From assembly GCA_963769945.1 (NCBI GenBank), contig CAVYOA010000014.1, forward strand, positions 1-64,000: DNA of 64,000 bases, written 5' to 3'. The stretch's first letter is position 1. Every line of letters starts with the position of its first letter. The translations under genes were made by a program, and so were the position numbers. Below, piece after piece: positions 55,536 through 64,000 of this stretch. The DNA is from WHSW01 sp963769945 (GTDB taxonomy: Bacteria > Actinomycetota > Thermoleophilia > Solirubrobacterales > 70-9). A model generated the notes under the pieces. The model was not told the DNA's origin, searched no databases, and saw only the letters and a program-made list of their open reading frames with translations.

Positions 55536-57184
55536 GTGGCCGTGCAGCCGACAACCGACCCGATTGCGCGTCTGCGAGCTGCGGTCGAGGCCGCCGTCGC
55601 CGAGCTCGGCGGGCAGAGCTCTGCGGGCTTGACGTTGGAGCGCCCGCCCAAGCCCGAGCTCGGCGACTACTCGACCAACGCCGCGATGCTGCTGGCGCCG
55701 ATGCTCGGGTCGCCGCCGCGGGACGTCGCCGAGCGTGTGCGGGAGGTGCTCTGCACGCAGCTCGACACCGCCGCCTCGCGGATCGAGGTCGCCGGACCGG
55801 GGTTCGTCAACGTCTTTCTCTCCGACCGCTGGCATCGTCAGGCCGCGCTGGGTCTTCTCGCCGATGCGGCGGCGGCGCCCGGGCCGCGTGAGCGGGTGCT
55901 GATCGAGTTCGTCAGCGCCAACCCGACGGGCCCGGTCACCGTTGCAGCAGCTCGCGGCGCCGCTTATGGCGACTCGCTCGCGCGCCTGTTCGAGCGCAGC
56001 GGGCACCCGGTCGAGCGCGAGTACTACCTCAACGATGCCGGTAGCCAGATCCAGCTCTTCGGGCAATCGATCGCCGCCCGCATCCGTGGCGAGGAGCCGC
56101 CCGCCGACGGCTACGCGGGCGGGTACGTGGCCGAGCTCGCGGCTGAGCTCGAGGCCGAGGGTCATGCCGACGATCCCGACGACGCTCACCCGCGCCGGGA
56201 CCGCGGCAATGCGCAAGCGGATCGAAGCCACGCTCGAGCGCTTTCGGGTTCGTTTCGACACGTGGTCATCGGAGCGAGAGCTCTATGAGAGCGGCTTCGT
56301 CAAGGAGACCGTGGCGGAGCTGCGCCGGCTCGGGCATGTCTATGAGAGCGACGGGGCCGTTTGGCTGCGAACGACCGACTTCGGCGACGACAAGGATCGT
56401 GTCCTGATCCGTGAGAACGGTGAGCCGACCTATTTCACCGCCGACATCTCCTACCACCGCGACAAGGTGCGCCGCGGCGCCGAGCTGATGATCACCCCCG
56501 TTGGCGCAGACCATCACGGCTACGTGCCGCGGATGATCGCCGGGCTCGAGGCGATCGGGGTCGAGCGAGGTCGCTACGAGGCGCCGATCATGCAGCTCGT
56601 CAACGTTGTCGAGGGCGGGCAGCGGGCGCGGATGTCCAAGCGCAAGGGCGATTTCGTCACCCTCGACGCCCTGATCGACGACATCGGCGTCGACGCTGCG
56701 CGCTTCTTCATGGTCCAGCGTGGACACGACACCGCCTTCGATCTCGATCTCGATCTCGCCCGGTCAGCCTCGCAGGACAACCCCGTTTACTACGTCCAGT
56801 ACGCCCATGCCCGGATCGCCGGCATCTTGCGCAAGGCAACCGAGCAAGGCGGCTCCGAGGGTCAGGCAGCGGTAACCGATGCCGCCCTTGAAGACGAGGC
56901 GCTCGCCGCAGCGGCCGAGGCGTCAGAGCGTGCGTCTGGTACGTCGCCTGCTCGAGCTTCCGGCGGAGATCGAGATCGCGACCGAGCGGCGCGCCCCGCA
57001 TCGCCTGTGCGCTTTCGCGATGGCGACCGCGGCCGATTTCCACGCCTTCTATCGCGACTGCCGCGTGGTCGGCGCGCCGGAGCAGGGCATGGAGGCGGCG
57101 CGCCTGGCGCTTTGCCTGGCCACGGCGCAGACGATCGCGACGACCCTCGGGTTGCTTGGAGTCGACGCTCCCGAGCGGATGTGA
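55536..57184 (+). CDS. argS: Arginyl-tRNA synthetase (two frameshifts; altered HIGH motif)
   Basis: Read across indels near 56175 and 56935 the product is about 548 residues. The N-terminal Add-1 domain (PPKPELGDYSTNAAM, PGFVNVFLS), catalytic core (FVSANPTGP, YYLNDAGSQIQLFG, YFTADISYHRDK, GADHHGYVPRM, MSKRKGDFVTL, DNPVYYVQYAHARI) and C-terminal anticodon domain (FHAFYRDCRV) are all recognisable. The class I HIGH box, normally LHVGHGRGAAYGD, reads VTVAAARGAAYGD here, losing both His residues, while the flanking residues are conserved and lie in the unbroken first segment. It is the only argS in the window. Confidence 0.9.
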
Positions 57185-58143
57185 GCCGCGACCACGGTGA
57201 AGCGAGCGCCGTCAGCGTCGTCATCGCTGCCCGCAACGCTGAGCGCACGCTGGGGGCAACGCTCTCAGGGCTAGCTTCGCAGGACTTTCCGGGCGCTTTC
57301 GAGGTCATCGTCGTCGACGACGGCTCGACCGACGCTACGCGACGCATAGCCGAGGCCAGCGAACTCGAGCCGGCGCTGGTCGCCGGGGGTGGGCTCGGGC
57401 CGGGTCCGGCGCGAAACCTTGGCGTCGCCGCAGCCGCCGGCGAGGCGATCGCGTTCATCGATGCCGACTGCGTTCCCGATCGCGGCTGGCTGGCGGCCGG
57501 GGTGGAGGCGCTTGCTGGCGCGGAGCTGGTGCAAGGCCTGGTGCGCGCCGATTCCGAAGTTGCGTGTGGGCCGTTCGATCGCACGCTCTGGGTCACGTCC
57601 GAGACCGGCCTCTACGAATGCGCCAGCCTGTTCGTCACCCGGGAGCTGTTCGAGCGCATCGGCGGCTTCGAGGATTGGCTCGAGGTGAGGATCGGCAAGC
57701 CGCTCGCAGAGGACACCTGGCTCGGCTGGAGGGCGCGCAGATCTGGAGCTCGAACGAGCTTCAGCGAGGGGGCGGCGGTAACCCATGCGGTCTTTGGTCG
57801 CGGTGTCGCTGGATTGCTGTCCGAGCGCCTGCGCTGCGGTTACTTCCCCGCGATCGTGGGCAAGATGCCCGAGCTGCGCGGAACCCTGCTCTTTGGCGGC
57901 CTCTTTCTCACCCGGCGCACGGCGGGTTTCGATCTCGCGCTCGGCGCCGCCGTGATCGCCGCCACCCGCCGCTCGCCGCTGGCGCTGATCGCGGTAACGC
58001 CGTGGCTCGTCGCATTGGCGCGCAGCGCGCGGCGCTGGGGACGGCGAGCGCCCGAGGTGGCGGCGGTCGAGGCTTTGGCCGATGTCGTCGCGTTCAGCGC
58101 GCTCGTCGCCGGATCGATCCGCTTTCGTTGCGTGGTCCTGTAG
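57181..58143 (+). CDS. Glycosyltransferase family 2 protein
   Basis: 320 residues. SVVIAARNAERTLGATLSGLASQDFPGAFEVIVVDDGSTDATRRI is the nucleotide-binding start, IAFIDADCVPDRGWL the DxD-like site, and ETGLYECASLFVTRELFERIGGF the acceptor part. A hydrophobic tail is present. The GTG overlaps the argS stop (GTGA). The frame is continuous with the second segment of argS only because of the argS frameshift. Confidence 0.85.
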   Translation: MSRDHGEASAVSVVIAARNAERTLGATLSGLASQDFPGAFEVIVVDDGSTDATRRIAEASELEPALVAGGGLGPGPARNLGVAAAAGEAIAFIDADCVPDRGWLAAGVEALAGAELVQGLVRADSEVACGPFDRTLWVTSETGLYECASLFVTRELFERIGGFEDWLEVRIGKPLAEDTWLGWRARRSGARTSFSEGAAVTHAVFGRGVAGLLSERLRCGYFPAIVGKMPELRGTLLFGGLFLTRRTAGFDLALGAAVIAATRRSPLALIAVTPWLVALARSARRWGRRAPEVAAVEALADVVAFSALVAGSIRFRCVVL

Positions 58144-58157
58144 ATGGGAGCGCAAGA

Positions 58158-59360
58158 GTGCGAGTGCTGACCGTCGGCAACATGTATCCGCCGCACCACC
58201 TCGGGGGATATGAGCTCATGTGGCGCTCGTTCGTCGAGTATTTGCGCGCGCATGGCCATGAGGTCACGGTGCTGACGACCGGTTTTCACACCGACCAGCC
58301 GGACCCGGGGATCGATGAGGGCGCCGACGTGCATCGTGAGCTCGAGTGGTACTGGTGCGATCACGGCTTCCCCAAGCGCTCCCTGAGCGAGCGTCTGGCG
58401 CTCGAACGCCACAACCAGCAGGCACTCGCGCGTCATCTCGAGGGTGAGGGTGGGCCCCAGTGCGTCTGCTGGTGGCCGATGGGCGGGATGTCGATGGCGT
58501 TGCTCGAAACCGTGCGACGGCGCCGGCTTGCGGCGGTCGGGGTCGTCGTAGATGACTGGCTCACCTACGGACCCGAGGTGGACGGGTTCCATCGCGCGAC
58601 CCGCCGGCTGGGACCGCTCGCCGGCCTCGGTGAGAGGGTTTGGAAGGTCCCGGCGCGCTTCGAGGTTGAGCCGGCTGCGCGCTGGCTGTTCGTCAGCGAG
58701 ACAACCCGGAGGCGAGCTGTCGCCGCGGGCTTGGCCGTCGAGCACTCACCCGTTGTCCATGGAGGAATCGAGACCGAACTGTTCTCCGCCTCCGAGCCAG
58801 GCCCGTGGACGGGACGGCTGCTTTACGTCGGGCGCATCGATTCCCGTAAGGGTGTGCTCAACGCTGTGCGGGCGGTCGCTGAGCTGAGCGAGACGACGCT
58901 GGTGATCGCCGGCGACGGCGACGATGCCCACCGCAGGGAGCTGGAAACGGAGATCGGGCGCTTGGGGGTCGAGGACCGGGTTGCCTTCCAACGCCCCCGC
59001 CGTGATCGACTCGCGCAGGTCTACGCCGCCGCCGACGCGGTGATCTTTCCCTCGCTGTGGGAGGAGCCCTGGGGGCTGGTGCCGCTCGAGGCGATGGCGG
59101 TCGGGCGCCCGGTCGTCGCCACCGGGGCCGGCGGCTCGGGCGAATATCTGCGCGACGACGAGAACTGCTTGCTGTTCTCGCCACGCGAGGATCCGCTCGC
59201 GCTTGCTGCTGCGTTGCGTCGTCTTGCCGCCGATGAATCGCTGCGCCGACGCCTGCGCGCCGGTGGTGCCCGCACCGCGGCCAAGTTCACCGCCGAGGCG
59301 TTCAATCAGCGGGTCGAGGACGAGCTCGTGGCTGCGGTCGAGAAGGCAAGCGGCAGATGA
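58158..59360 (+). CDS. Glycosyltransferase family 4 protein
   Basis: 400 residues, GT-B fold. VLTVGNMYPPHHLGGYELMWRSFVEYLRAHGHEVTVLTTG is the acceptor domain; GRLLYVGRIDSRKGVLNAVRAVAEL, DAVIFPSLWEEPWGLVPLEAMAVGRPVVATGAGGSGEYL is the donor domain with the EPWGLVPLE catalytic region. GTG 58158 has a ribosome site (GGGAG 58146-58150). The next gene overlaps its end (ATGA). Confidence 0.9.
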   Translation: MRVLTVGNMYPPHHLGGYELMWRSFVEYLRAHGHEVTVLTTGFHTDQPDPGIDEGADVHRELEWYWCDHGFPKRSLSERLALERHNQQALARHLEGEGGPQCVCWWPMGGMSMALLETVRRRRLAAVGVVVDDWLTYGPEVDGFHRATRRLGPLAGLGERVWKVPARFEVEPAARWLFVSETTRRRAVAAGLAVEHSPVVHGGIETELFSASEPGPWTGRLLYVGRIDSRKGVLNAVRAVAELSETTLVIAGDGDDAHRRELETEIGRLGVEDRVAFQRPRRDRLAQVYAAADAVIFPSLWEEPWGLVPLEAMAVGRPVVATGAGGSGEYLRDDENCLLFSPREDPLALAAALRRLAADESLRRRLRAGGARTAAKFTAEAFNQRVEDELVAAVEKASGR

Positions 59361-60328
59361 ACGCCCCTTTGACCGAGGTCGCGATCGCCGTCGTCTCCTT
59401 CAACACCCGCGAGCTTCTCGAGGGCTGTCTCAACTCGATCGCAGCGGAGGTCGAGCGCGGCCAAGCGCAGGTCTGGGTGGTCGACAACGGATCGAGCGAC
59501 GGATCGGCCGAGCTCGTGCGCGAGCGCTTCGGCTGGGCGGAGCTGATCGAGCCGGAAGCGAACCTCGGATACGGAGCCGCCATCAATCTCGTCGCCGGGC
59601 GCACCGAGGCCCCATGGATTGTGGCTGCGAACGCTGATGTCGCCGTCGAGCCGGGAGCCCTGGAAGCGCTGCTGGCCGCCGGGCGCGCACATCCCGAGGC
59701 CGGATCGTTTGCGCCCTTGCTGCTGCGCGGTGATGGTTCGCCGCAGCACTCCGTTCACGCTTTTCCCTCGCCATCGCTGTCGCTCGTCCACGTCCTCGGC
59801 CTCGCCCGGGTTTGGCCCGGGCTCGGGGAGCGCCTCTGTCTCGATCGCCACTGGGACGCGGCTCGCGAGCGTGAGGTCGAGTGGGCCCACGGAGCGTTCC
59901 TGCTGCTCCGCCGCGACGCCTTCGAAGCGGCCGGGGGCTTCGACCCGGGGCAGTGGATGTACGCCGAGGATCTCGACCTCGCCTGGCGACTGCGAGCGCA
60001 CGGGGCGGCGACGCGCTACGTGCCCGCCGCACGGGTCACGCACGCGGTCGGCGCAGCGACCGGGCCCGCGTTCGCCGGGCGGCGGGCCGACCTGCAGATG
60101 GCGGCGGCGTACGACTGGCTCGTTCGCCGGCGAGGGCGGGCGGTAGCGCGGCTGCACGCGGCGATCAACGTGCTTGGTGGCGGCGCGCGACTGGCCGTTT
60201 ACGGCGCCCGATCGATTTCCGCGCGCCAGCGGTTCGCGGTCGAGCGACGACGCGAGCGCAGGTACTTGTGGCTGCATGCGCGGGGCTTCGTGCGCCCGCA
60301 GCGCAAGTGTTCATCAAACGAGCAGTGA
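59357..60328 (+). CDS. Glycosyltransferase family 2 (rhamnosyltransferase-like)
   Basis: 323 residues. VAIAVVSFNTRELLEGCLNSI, VWVVDNGSSDGSAELV, NLGYGAAINL, ANADVAVEPGAL and the second acidic motif in GQWMYAEDLDLAWRLRAHGAATRYVPAARVTH are typical of WbbL-like inverting transferases. The frame is intact and ends at the polysaccharide-cluster gap before the SBBP gene. Confidence 0.88.
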   Translation: MNAPLTEVAIAVVSFNTRELLEGCLNSIAAEVERGQAQVWVVDNGSSDGSAELVRERFGWAELIEPEANLGYGAAINLVAGRTEAPWIVAANADVAVEPGALEALLAAGRAHPEAGSFAPLLLRGDGSPQHSVHAFPSPSLSLVHVLGLARVWPGLGERLCLDRHWDAAREREVEWAHGAFLLLRRDAFEAAGGFDPGQWMYAEDLDLAWRLRAHGAATRYVPAARVTHAVGAATGPAFAGRRADLQMAAAYDWLVRRRGRAVARLHAAINVLGGGARLAVYGARSISARQRFAVERRRERRYLWLHARGFVRPQRKCSSNEQ

Positions 60329-60441
60329 GGGGAGTGCCTCAACTGTGCGCCGGCCATCTGCGAACGAACGAGAGGTCTCTTACCTCTACCGCCAAGTTTC
60401 CTCCCTTTCATTGCGAGGCGGGGGGCGCGGCGCGGTCGCAT

Positions 60442-60470
60442 TTGACTTGCCCTGGGCCGGGGCATAGGCT
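60442..60470 (+). promoter_or_regulatory. Promoter for the SBBP-repeat gene
   Basis: TTGACT (60442-60447) and TAGGCT (60465-60470) are 17 bases apart; ATG 60479 is eight bases beyond. It is one of the few leaderless-type sites with a good -35. Confidence 0.6.
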
Positions 60471-60478
60471 CGCCGCGG

Positions 60479-63004
60479 ATGCCTGGTAGCTGGGCTTTGC
60501 GAAGCCCTCACCCCCGAGCGATCGCGCTCGGCATGATCGCGCTCGCGGCGGGACTGCTGTTTTGGACCCTCGCCCGCTCTTCTGCGCTTGAGCTCACTCT
60601 GCCGTTCTCGGCTCCCCAAGGCCAGGCAAGCGCCGATCGCGCCTACGGCGAGCTGCCGCTTGCCTTCGAGCGCGACGCAGGGCGTTCAGGCCCGAACGTC
60701 GACTTCCTCGCCCGCACTCCGGTGGGAACCACGCTGGTCGGCCCTGCTGGTGCGACGCTGATGCTCGGCGACCGAAAGCACGCCGAGACGCTCGGCCTCG
60801 AGCTCGCTGGCGGTGCCGCCGCGGTCGAGCCACTCGCGCTCGAGCGGCTTCCCGGCGAGGTCAACTACCTGGTTGGCGAGCGCTCGCAGTGGAAGACCGA
60901 GATTGCGACTTTCGAGCGCGTGCGCTACCCGGACGTGTATCCCGGCATCGCCCTCGACTGGCGCGGGAACCAGCAGCAGCTCGAATACGACTTTCGCCTC
61001 GCGCCGGGCGCCGACCCCTCACGCATCGCCCTCGACATCACCGGCGCTGAAGCTCTCCACATAGCCGGCGGCGACCTCGTCATCGAAGCGGGTCGAGCGA
61101 GCGTACGCCAGAGGGCCCCGATCGCCTACCAGACGATCGCCGGCGAGCGGCAACCGGTCGAGGCCTCCTTCGCCTTGGACCGTCACACCATCGGCTTCGA
61201 GCTTGGCGCCTACGACCGCTCGCGCCCGCTCGTCATCGACCCGCTGGTGCTTGCCTACTCCACCTACCTGGGCGGCAGCGGCTCCGAGTTCGCCAACGGC
61301 ATCGCTGTCGACTCCGCCGGCGCCGCCTACGTCACGGGCGAGACCGGCTCGGCCGACTTCGACACGGTGGGCCCGATCGAGAGTGACGACCTGAGCTTTG
61401 ATGCCTTTGTCTCCAAGCTCAACCCAGCCGGCAACGCGCTCGTCTATTCAACCTACATCGGTGGCAACAGCTTCGACGGGGGCAACGGCATCGCCGTCGA
61501 CTCTTCGGGCGCTGCGTATATCACTGGTCAAACCACCTCGACCGACTACTGCACGACGGGTTGCAGCGTCGAGGCCGATCCACCGCAGGACGACGCCTTC
61601 GTCTCGAAACTGACGCCAGGCGGCGACGCGCTCGCGTACTCCACCTACCTTGGCGGCGACTCGTTCGACTTCGGCAATGCAATCGCCGTCGACTCGTCCG
61701 GGGCCGCCTACGTCGCTGGCCGCACCGACTCGACCGACTACTGCACGGGGGGCGGCTGCAGCATCGAGCCGGATCCGCCTGGCGAGGACGCCTTCATCTC
61801 GAAGCTCAATCCCGCAGGCGCGCTCTCGTACTCGACCTACTTGGGAGGTAACTCGGACGAGTTCGGCAGCGCAGTCGCAGTCGACTCCTCCGGCGCCGCC
61901 TACGTCACCGGCCGCACCGACTCGACCGACTACTGCGCGGTTGCTTCGTGCAGCATTGAGCCCGATCCGGGAGACGGAAGCACCGACGCGTTCGTCTCGA
62001 AGCTGACCCCGGCGGGCAACGCGCTTGCCTACTCCACCTACCTGGGCGGTGACTCGTTCGACTTCGGCTATGGGATCGCCGTCGACACCGCCGGCGCCGC
62101 CTACGTCACGGGTGACACCGGCTCGGCCGACTTCAACAGCGTCGGCGCGATCGAGGGCGACTCAGCCAACTTCGACGGGTTCATCTCGAAGCTCACCCCG
62201 GCGGGCAACGCCCTCGCCTACTCCACCTACCTCGGCGGTGACTCGTTCGACTCCTCGAGGGCGATTGCGGTCGACTCTCGCGGTGCCGCCTACGTGGCCG
62301 GCGAGACCAACTCGGCCGATTTCAACACCGTCGGCCAGATAGAGGGCGACTCGGACTCGGCCATCCGCGACGCCTTTATCTCGAAGCTGGCCCCAGCCGG
62401 CAACACGCTTGCCTACTCCACCTACCTGGGCGGCAGCCTGGACGATCGCGCCGCCGGGATCGCGGTCGACTCCGCCGGCGGCGCCTACGTCACCGGCTTC
62501 ACCGATTCGACCGACTTCAACACGGTCGGGCCGATCCAGGGCGACCTGGCTGACGCCAACGGCGACGCCTTCATCTCGAAGCTCAGCTTCGACGCCGACG
62601 GCGACGGGATTCCCGACGACGCCGATGCCTGTCCCACCCAGGCCGGTTCTGCAGCGGACGGCGGATGCCCCGCTTCGCCCGCCGCCGCAAAGTCGACTCG
62701 TACGCTCACCCTCGACGCCTCGAAGTCCAAGGTGAAGAAGGGCAAGAAGGTGGGTCTCTCGGGCCAGATCGACTCCCCGGTGGGCGCGGCCTGCGAGGCA
62801 ACACAGACGCTCGAGCTCCAACGGGTGAAGAAGGGAACCAAGTTCAAGACGTTCACCACCGACAAGACCAACGCCACCGGGAAGTTCACGCTCAAGGTCA
62901 AGGTCAAGAAGACCTACCGCTATCGGGCCGAGCTCGGCGAGAGCGCCACTTGTCTCGCTGACACCTCAAACACCGAGAAGGTCAAGGTCAAGCGCAAGCG
63001 GTAA
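60479..63004 (+). CDS. Large exported SBBP beta-propeller repeat protein
   Basis: 841 residues. An N-terminal hydrophobic helix (AIALGMIALAAGLLFWTLA) leads to a DUF7948-like domain (about 55-255: FLARTPVGTTLVGP, YPDVYPGIALDWRGNQQQLEYDF, PIAYQTIAGERQPVEASF). Seven SBBP repeats follow (about 258-705), then a calcium-binding DADGDGIPDDADACP motif and a C-terminal Lys-rich beta-sandwich (SKSKVKKGKKVGLSGQID). There is no sortase motif. It probably decorates the cell surface. Confidence 0.88.
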   Translation: MPGSWALRSPHPRAIALGMIALAAGLLFWTLARSSALELTLPFSAPQGQASADRAYGELPLAFERDAGRSGPNVDFLARTPVGTTLVGPAGATLMLGDRKHAETLGLELAGGAAAVEPLALERLPGEVNYLVGERSQWKTEIATFERVRYPDVYPGIALDWRGNQQQLEYDFRLAPGADPSRIALDITGAEALHIAGGDLVIEAGRASVRQRAPIAYQTIAGERQPVEASFALDRHTIGFELGAYDRSRPLVIDPLVLAYSTYLGGSGSEFANGIAVDSAGAAYVTGETGSADFDTVGPIESDDLSFDAFVSKLNPAGNALVYSTYIGGNSFDGGNGIAVDSSGAAYITGQTTSTDYCTTGCSVEADPPQDDAFVSKLTPGGDALAYSTYLGGDSFDFGNAIAVDSSGAAYVAGRTDSTDYCTGGGCSIEPDPPGEDAFISKLNPAGALSYSTYLGGNSDEFGSAVAVDSSGAAYVTGRTDSTDYCAVASCSIEPDPGDGSTDAFVSKLTPAGNALAYSTYLGGDSFDFGYGIAVDTAGAAYVTGDTGSADFNSVGAIEGDSANFDGFISKLTPAGNALAYSTYLGGDSFDSSRAIAVDSRGAAYVAGETNSADFNTVGQIEGDSDSAIRDAFISKLAPAGNTLAYSTYLGGSLDDRAAGIAVDSAGGAYVTGFTDSTDFNTVGPIQGDLADANGDAFISKLSFDADGDGIPDDADACPTQAGSAADGGCPASPAAAKSTRTLTLDASKSKVKKGKKVGLSGQIDSPVGAACEATQTLELQRVKKGTKFKTFTTDKTNATGKFTLKVKVKKTYRYRAELGESATCLADTSNTEKVKVKRKR
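61250..62600 (+). repeat. Seven tandem SBBP units, about 189-202 bp each
   Basis: Each unit begins with (A)LAYSTYLGG and contains GIAVDSxGAAYVTGxTxSxD and, about 60 residues on, DAFxSKLxPAGNAL. Units start near 61250, 61438, 61627, 61818, 62020, 62209 and 62405. Sister units are alike at the DNA level, so they probably arose by recent tandem duplication. Confidence 0.85.
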
Positions 63005-63020
63005 GGGAGGGGTGGTCGAC

Positions 63021-63026
63021 TAGGTT
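63021..63026 (+). promoter_or_regulatory. Putative -10 element (TAGGTT) for methyltransferase gene
   Basis: TAGGTT ends seven bases before GTG 63034. Confidence 0.4.
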
Positions 63027-63033
63027 GCGGACC

Positions 63034-63801
63034 GTGGAAGCCGAGCCGCAACCCGCACAGGGGCCCGATCTCGAGCAACTCCGTCGTCGCTTCGGCGAGA
63101 TCGACTGGTACCACACCCAGGAGCTGGCTCCTGGGCTGACGACGCCCGGCCTCTTCGACCTCCGCGGCCTCATCGAGCGCTACGGGATCCCCGATGATCT
63201 CAGTGGTATGCGCGTGCTCGATGTCGGCACGTTCGAAGGCTTCTGGGCATTCGAGCTCGAACGGCGTGGCGCCAAGGTGATGGCAATCGACGTCGACTCG
63301 ACCGACGCGCTCGACTGGCCCGCCCACCTGCGACCGCAGGCCGGCGGCCGTCGCGGCGAGGGCTTCGAGCTCGCTCGCGAGGCGCTCGGCAGCACCGTCG
63401 AGCGTGTCGGGGTGTCGATCTACGACGCCACGCCGCAGCTTCTCGGCGGATGCTTCGACCTCGTCTTCTGCGGCTCGGTTCTGATCCACCTGCGAGATCC
63501 GGTGCTGGCACTGGAGCGCATGGCGGCGCTGTGCGCCGGTCGTCTCATCCTCGCCGAGGAGTACAGCCGCAAGCTGCGCCTGTTGCCGCTCGACGCGGTC
63601 GAGTTTCGCGGCGAGAGCCCATGGAGCGTGTGGTGGATCCCCAACGCGAGGGCGTGGCTGGCGATGGCGCGCTGCGCGGGCTTCGACAATGTCGAGCTTC
63701 ACGCGCGCTTCAAGATGGGCTTTCGCGACAAGCCCGGCGGCGTGCCGCATCTTGTCGTCCACGCAACCGCGGGCGATCACCCGGGCGCAGCGCGCCGATG
63801 A
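63034..63801 (+). CDS. CmoB-like SAM-dependent methyltransferase
   Basis: 255 residues. The N-terminal IDWYHTQELAPGLTTPGLFDLRG resembles the CmoB/DUF1698 family, followed by the SAM site VLDVGTFEGFWAFELERRGA and the post-I acidic AIDVDST. Inside a glycosyltransferase region it may methylate a sugar or other cell-surface component, not tRNA; CmoB itself needs CmoA, which is not seen. The next gene overlaps its stop (ATGA). Confidence 0.78.
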   Translation: MEAEPQPAQGPDLEQLRRRFGEIDWYHTQELAPGLTTPGLFDLRGLIERYGIPDDLSGMRVLDVGTFEGFWAFELERRGAKVMAIDVDSTDALDWPAHLRPQAGGRRGEGFELAREALGSTVERVGVSIYDATPQLLGGCFDLVFCGSVLIHLRDPVLALERMAALCAGRLILAEEYSRKLRLLPLDAVEFRGESPWSVWWIPNARAWLAMARCAGFDNVELHARFKMGFRDKPGGVPHLVVHATAGDHPGAARR

Positions 63802-64000
63802 TCACGGTCGGCGAGGACCTCCGCCGCCGGGCGCTCTACTTCCCGCGCGATCTCGGCTACGGCTACGGGCCGCGGGCGATGTCGTGGCTGCGAAAGCGCT
63901 GGCTGCTCGCGCGCCACCCCCATGTCGAGATCACGTTCGCGGGCCCGGTTCACCTCGGCCCCGGTTTCAGCCTGCACGCGCCCGAGCCGGCGACGCTGAC
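63798..64000 (+). CDS. Hexapeptide-repeat acyltransferase, 5' part (cut by window end)
   Basis: 67 residues are visible from ATG 63798: a basic N-terminal helix (RRRALYFPRDLGYGYGPRAM) then VEITFAGPVHLGPGFSLHAP, which looks like the first coil of a left-handed beta-helix. Such O-acetyltransferases modify polysaccharides. The ATG overlaps the methyltransferase stop. Too little remains for a firm call. Confidence 0.5.
   Translation, partial: MITVGEDLRRRALYFPRDLGYGYGPRAMSWLRKRWLLARHPHVEITFAGPVHLGPGFSLHAPEPATL

Noticed and set aside
60371..60387. AGAGGT-CTCTT-ACCTCT hairpin as a terminator
   Set aside because: Only six base pairs and no U-run; too weak to call, though it could be an operator.

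Overview
The window is GC-rich and protein-dense, and its codons end mostly in G or C. CarD, a DUF4383 protein, RskA-type anti-sigma domains and a collagen-like exported protein with an Actinobacteria-type N-terminus all point to a high-GC actinobacterium, most likely Thermoleophilia (Solirubrobacterales or Gaiellales). That placement is inferred from gene content and was not computed. There is one tRNA (Thr, UGU). I see no rRNA, CRISPR array, insertion sequence or prophage.

Layout. Bases 1-1250 are noisy: the ClpC N-terminus can only be read by jumping between all three frames. From 772 to 20951 runs a chromosomal block resembling the Firmicutes clpC-sigH neighbourhood: clpC, radA, disA, carD, ispD, ispF, cysS, rlmB, a SigH-like sigma factor and tRNA-Thr. 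It is interrupted by an RTX-tailed hydrolase, a DUF389 protein, a PHP phosphatase, an acyl-CoA ligase, a collagen-like protein and two lipid-related genes. From 20953 to 29056 come an iron alcohol dehydrogenase, a PlsC-GpsA fusion, two sigma/anti-sigma modules around a DUF4383 gene, a rhomboid protease and a BtuF-like protein. From 29079 to 36282 are phhB, wecB, a phosphate-transport set (DUF47, Pit, two small membrane proteins), a small Tad-pilus-like cluster ending in a 664-residue pilus/peptidoglycan-hydrolase fusion, and a MaoC hydratase. From 36285 to 43970 are a cupredoxin lipoprotein, an enoyl-CoA hydratase, uvrC, two glycosyltransferases and an ABC-2 exporter. From 44001 to 48553 lies a tightly overlapping glycolytic operon (gapA-pgk-tpiA-gpmI), then tgt. 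From 49799 to the end are envelope and polysaccharide genes (six glycosyltransferase or nucleotide-sugar genes, a CmoB-like methyltransferase, a hexapeptide acyltransferase cut by the window end), a Ser/Thr kinase with a lipoprotein, an M48 protease, argS and a large SBBP beta-propeller protein.

Two window-wide observations matter most. First, about twenty genes have a TAnnnT element ending 6-8 bases before the start codon, with no room for a Shine-Dalgarno site, which suggests leaderless transcription; TAGGCT and TACGCT recur. Second, many genes are broken by single-base indels (clpC, the RTX hydrolase, radA, the PHP gene, both anti-sigma genes, DUF4383, the second sigma factor, the rhomboid gene, argS). 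At least some sit in short homopolymers, so I read these mainly as sequence errors, not decay. Coordinates for those genes span the inferred intact gene.
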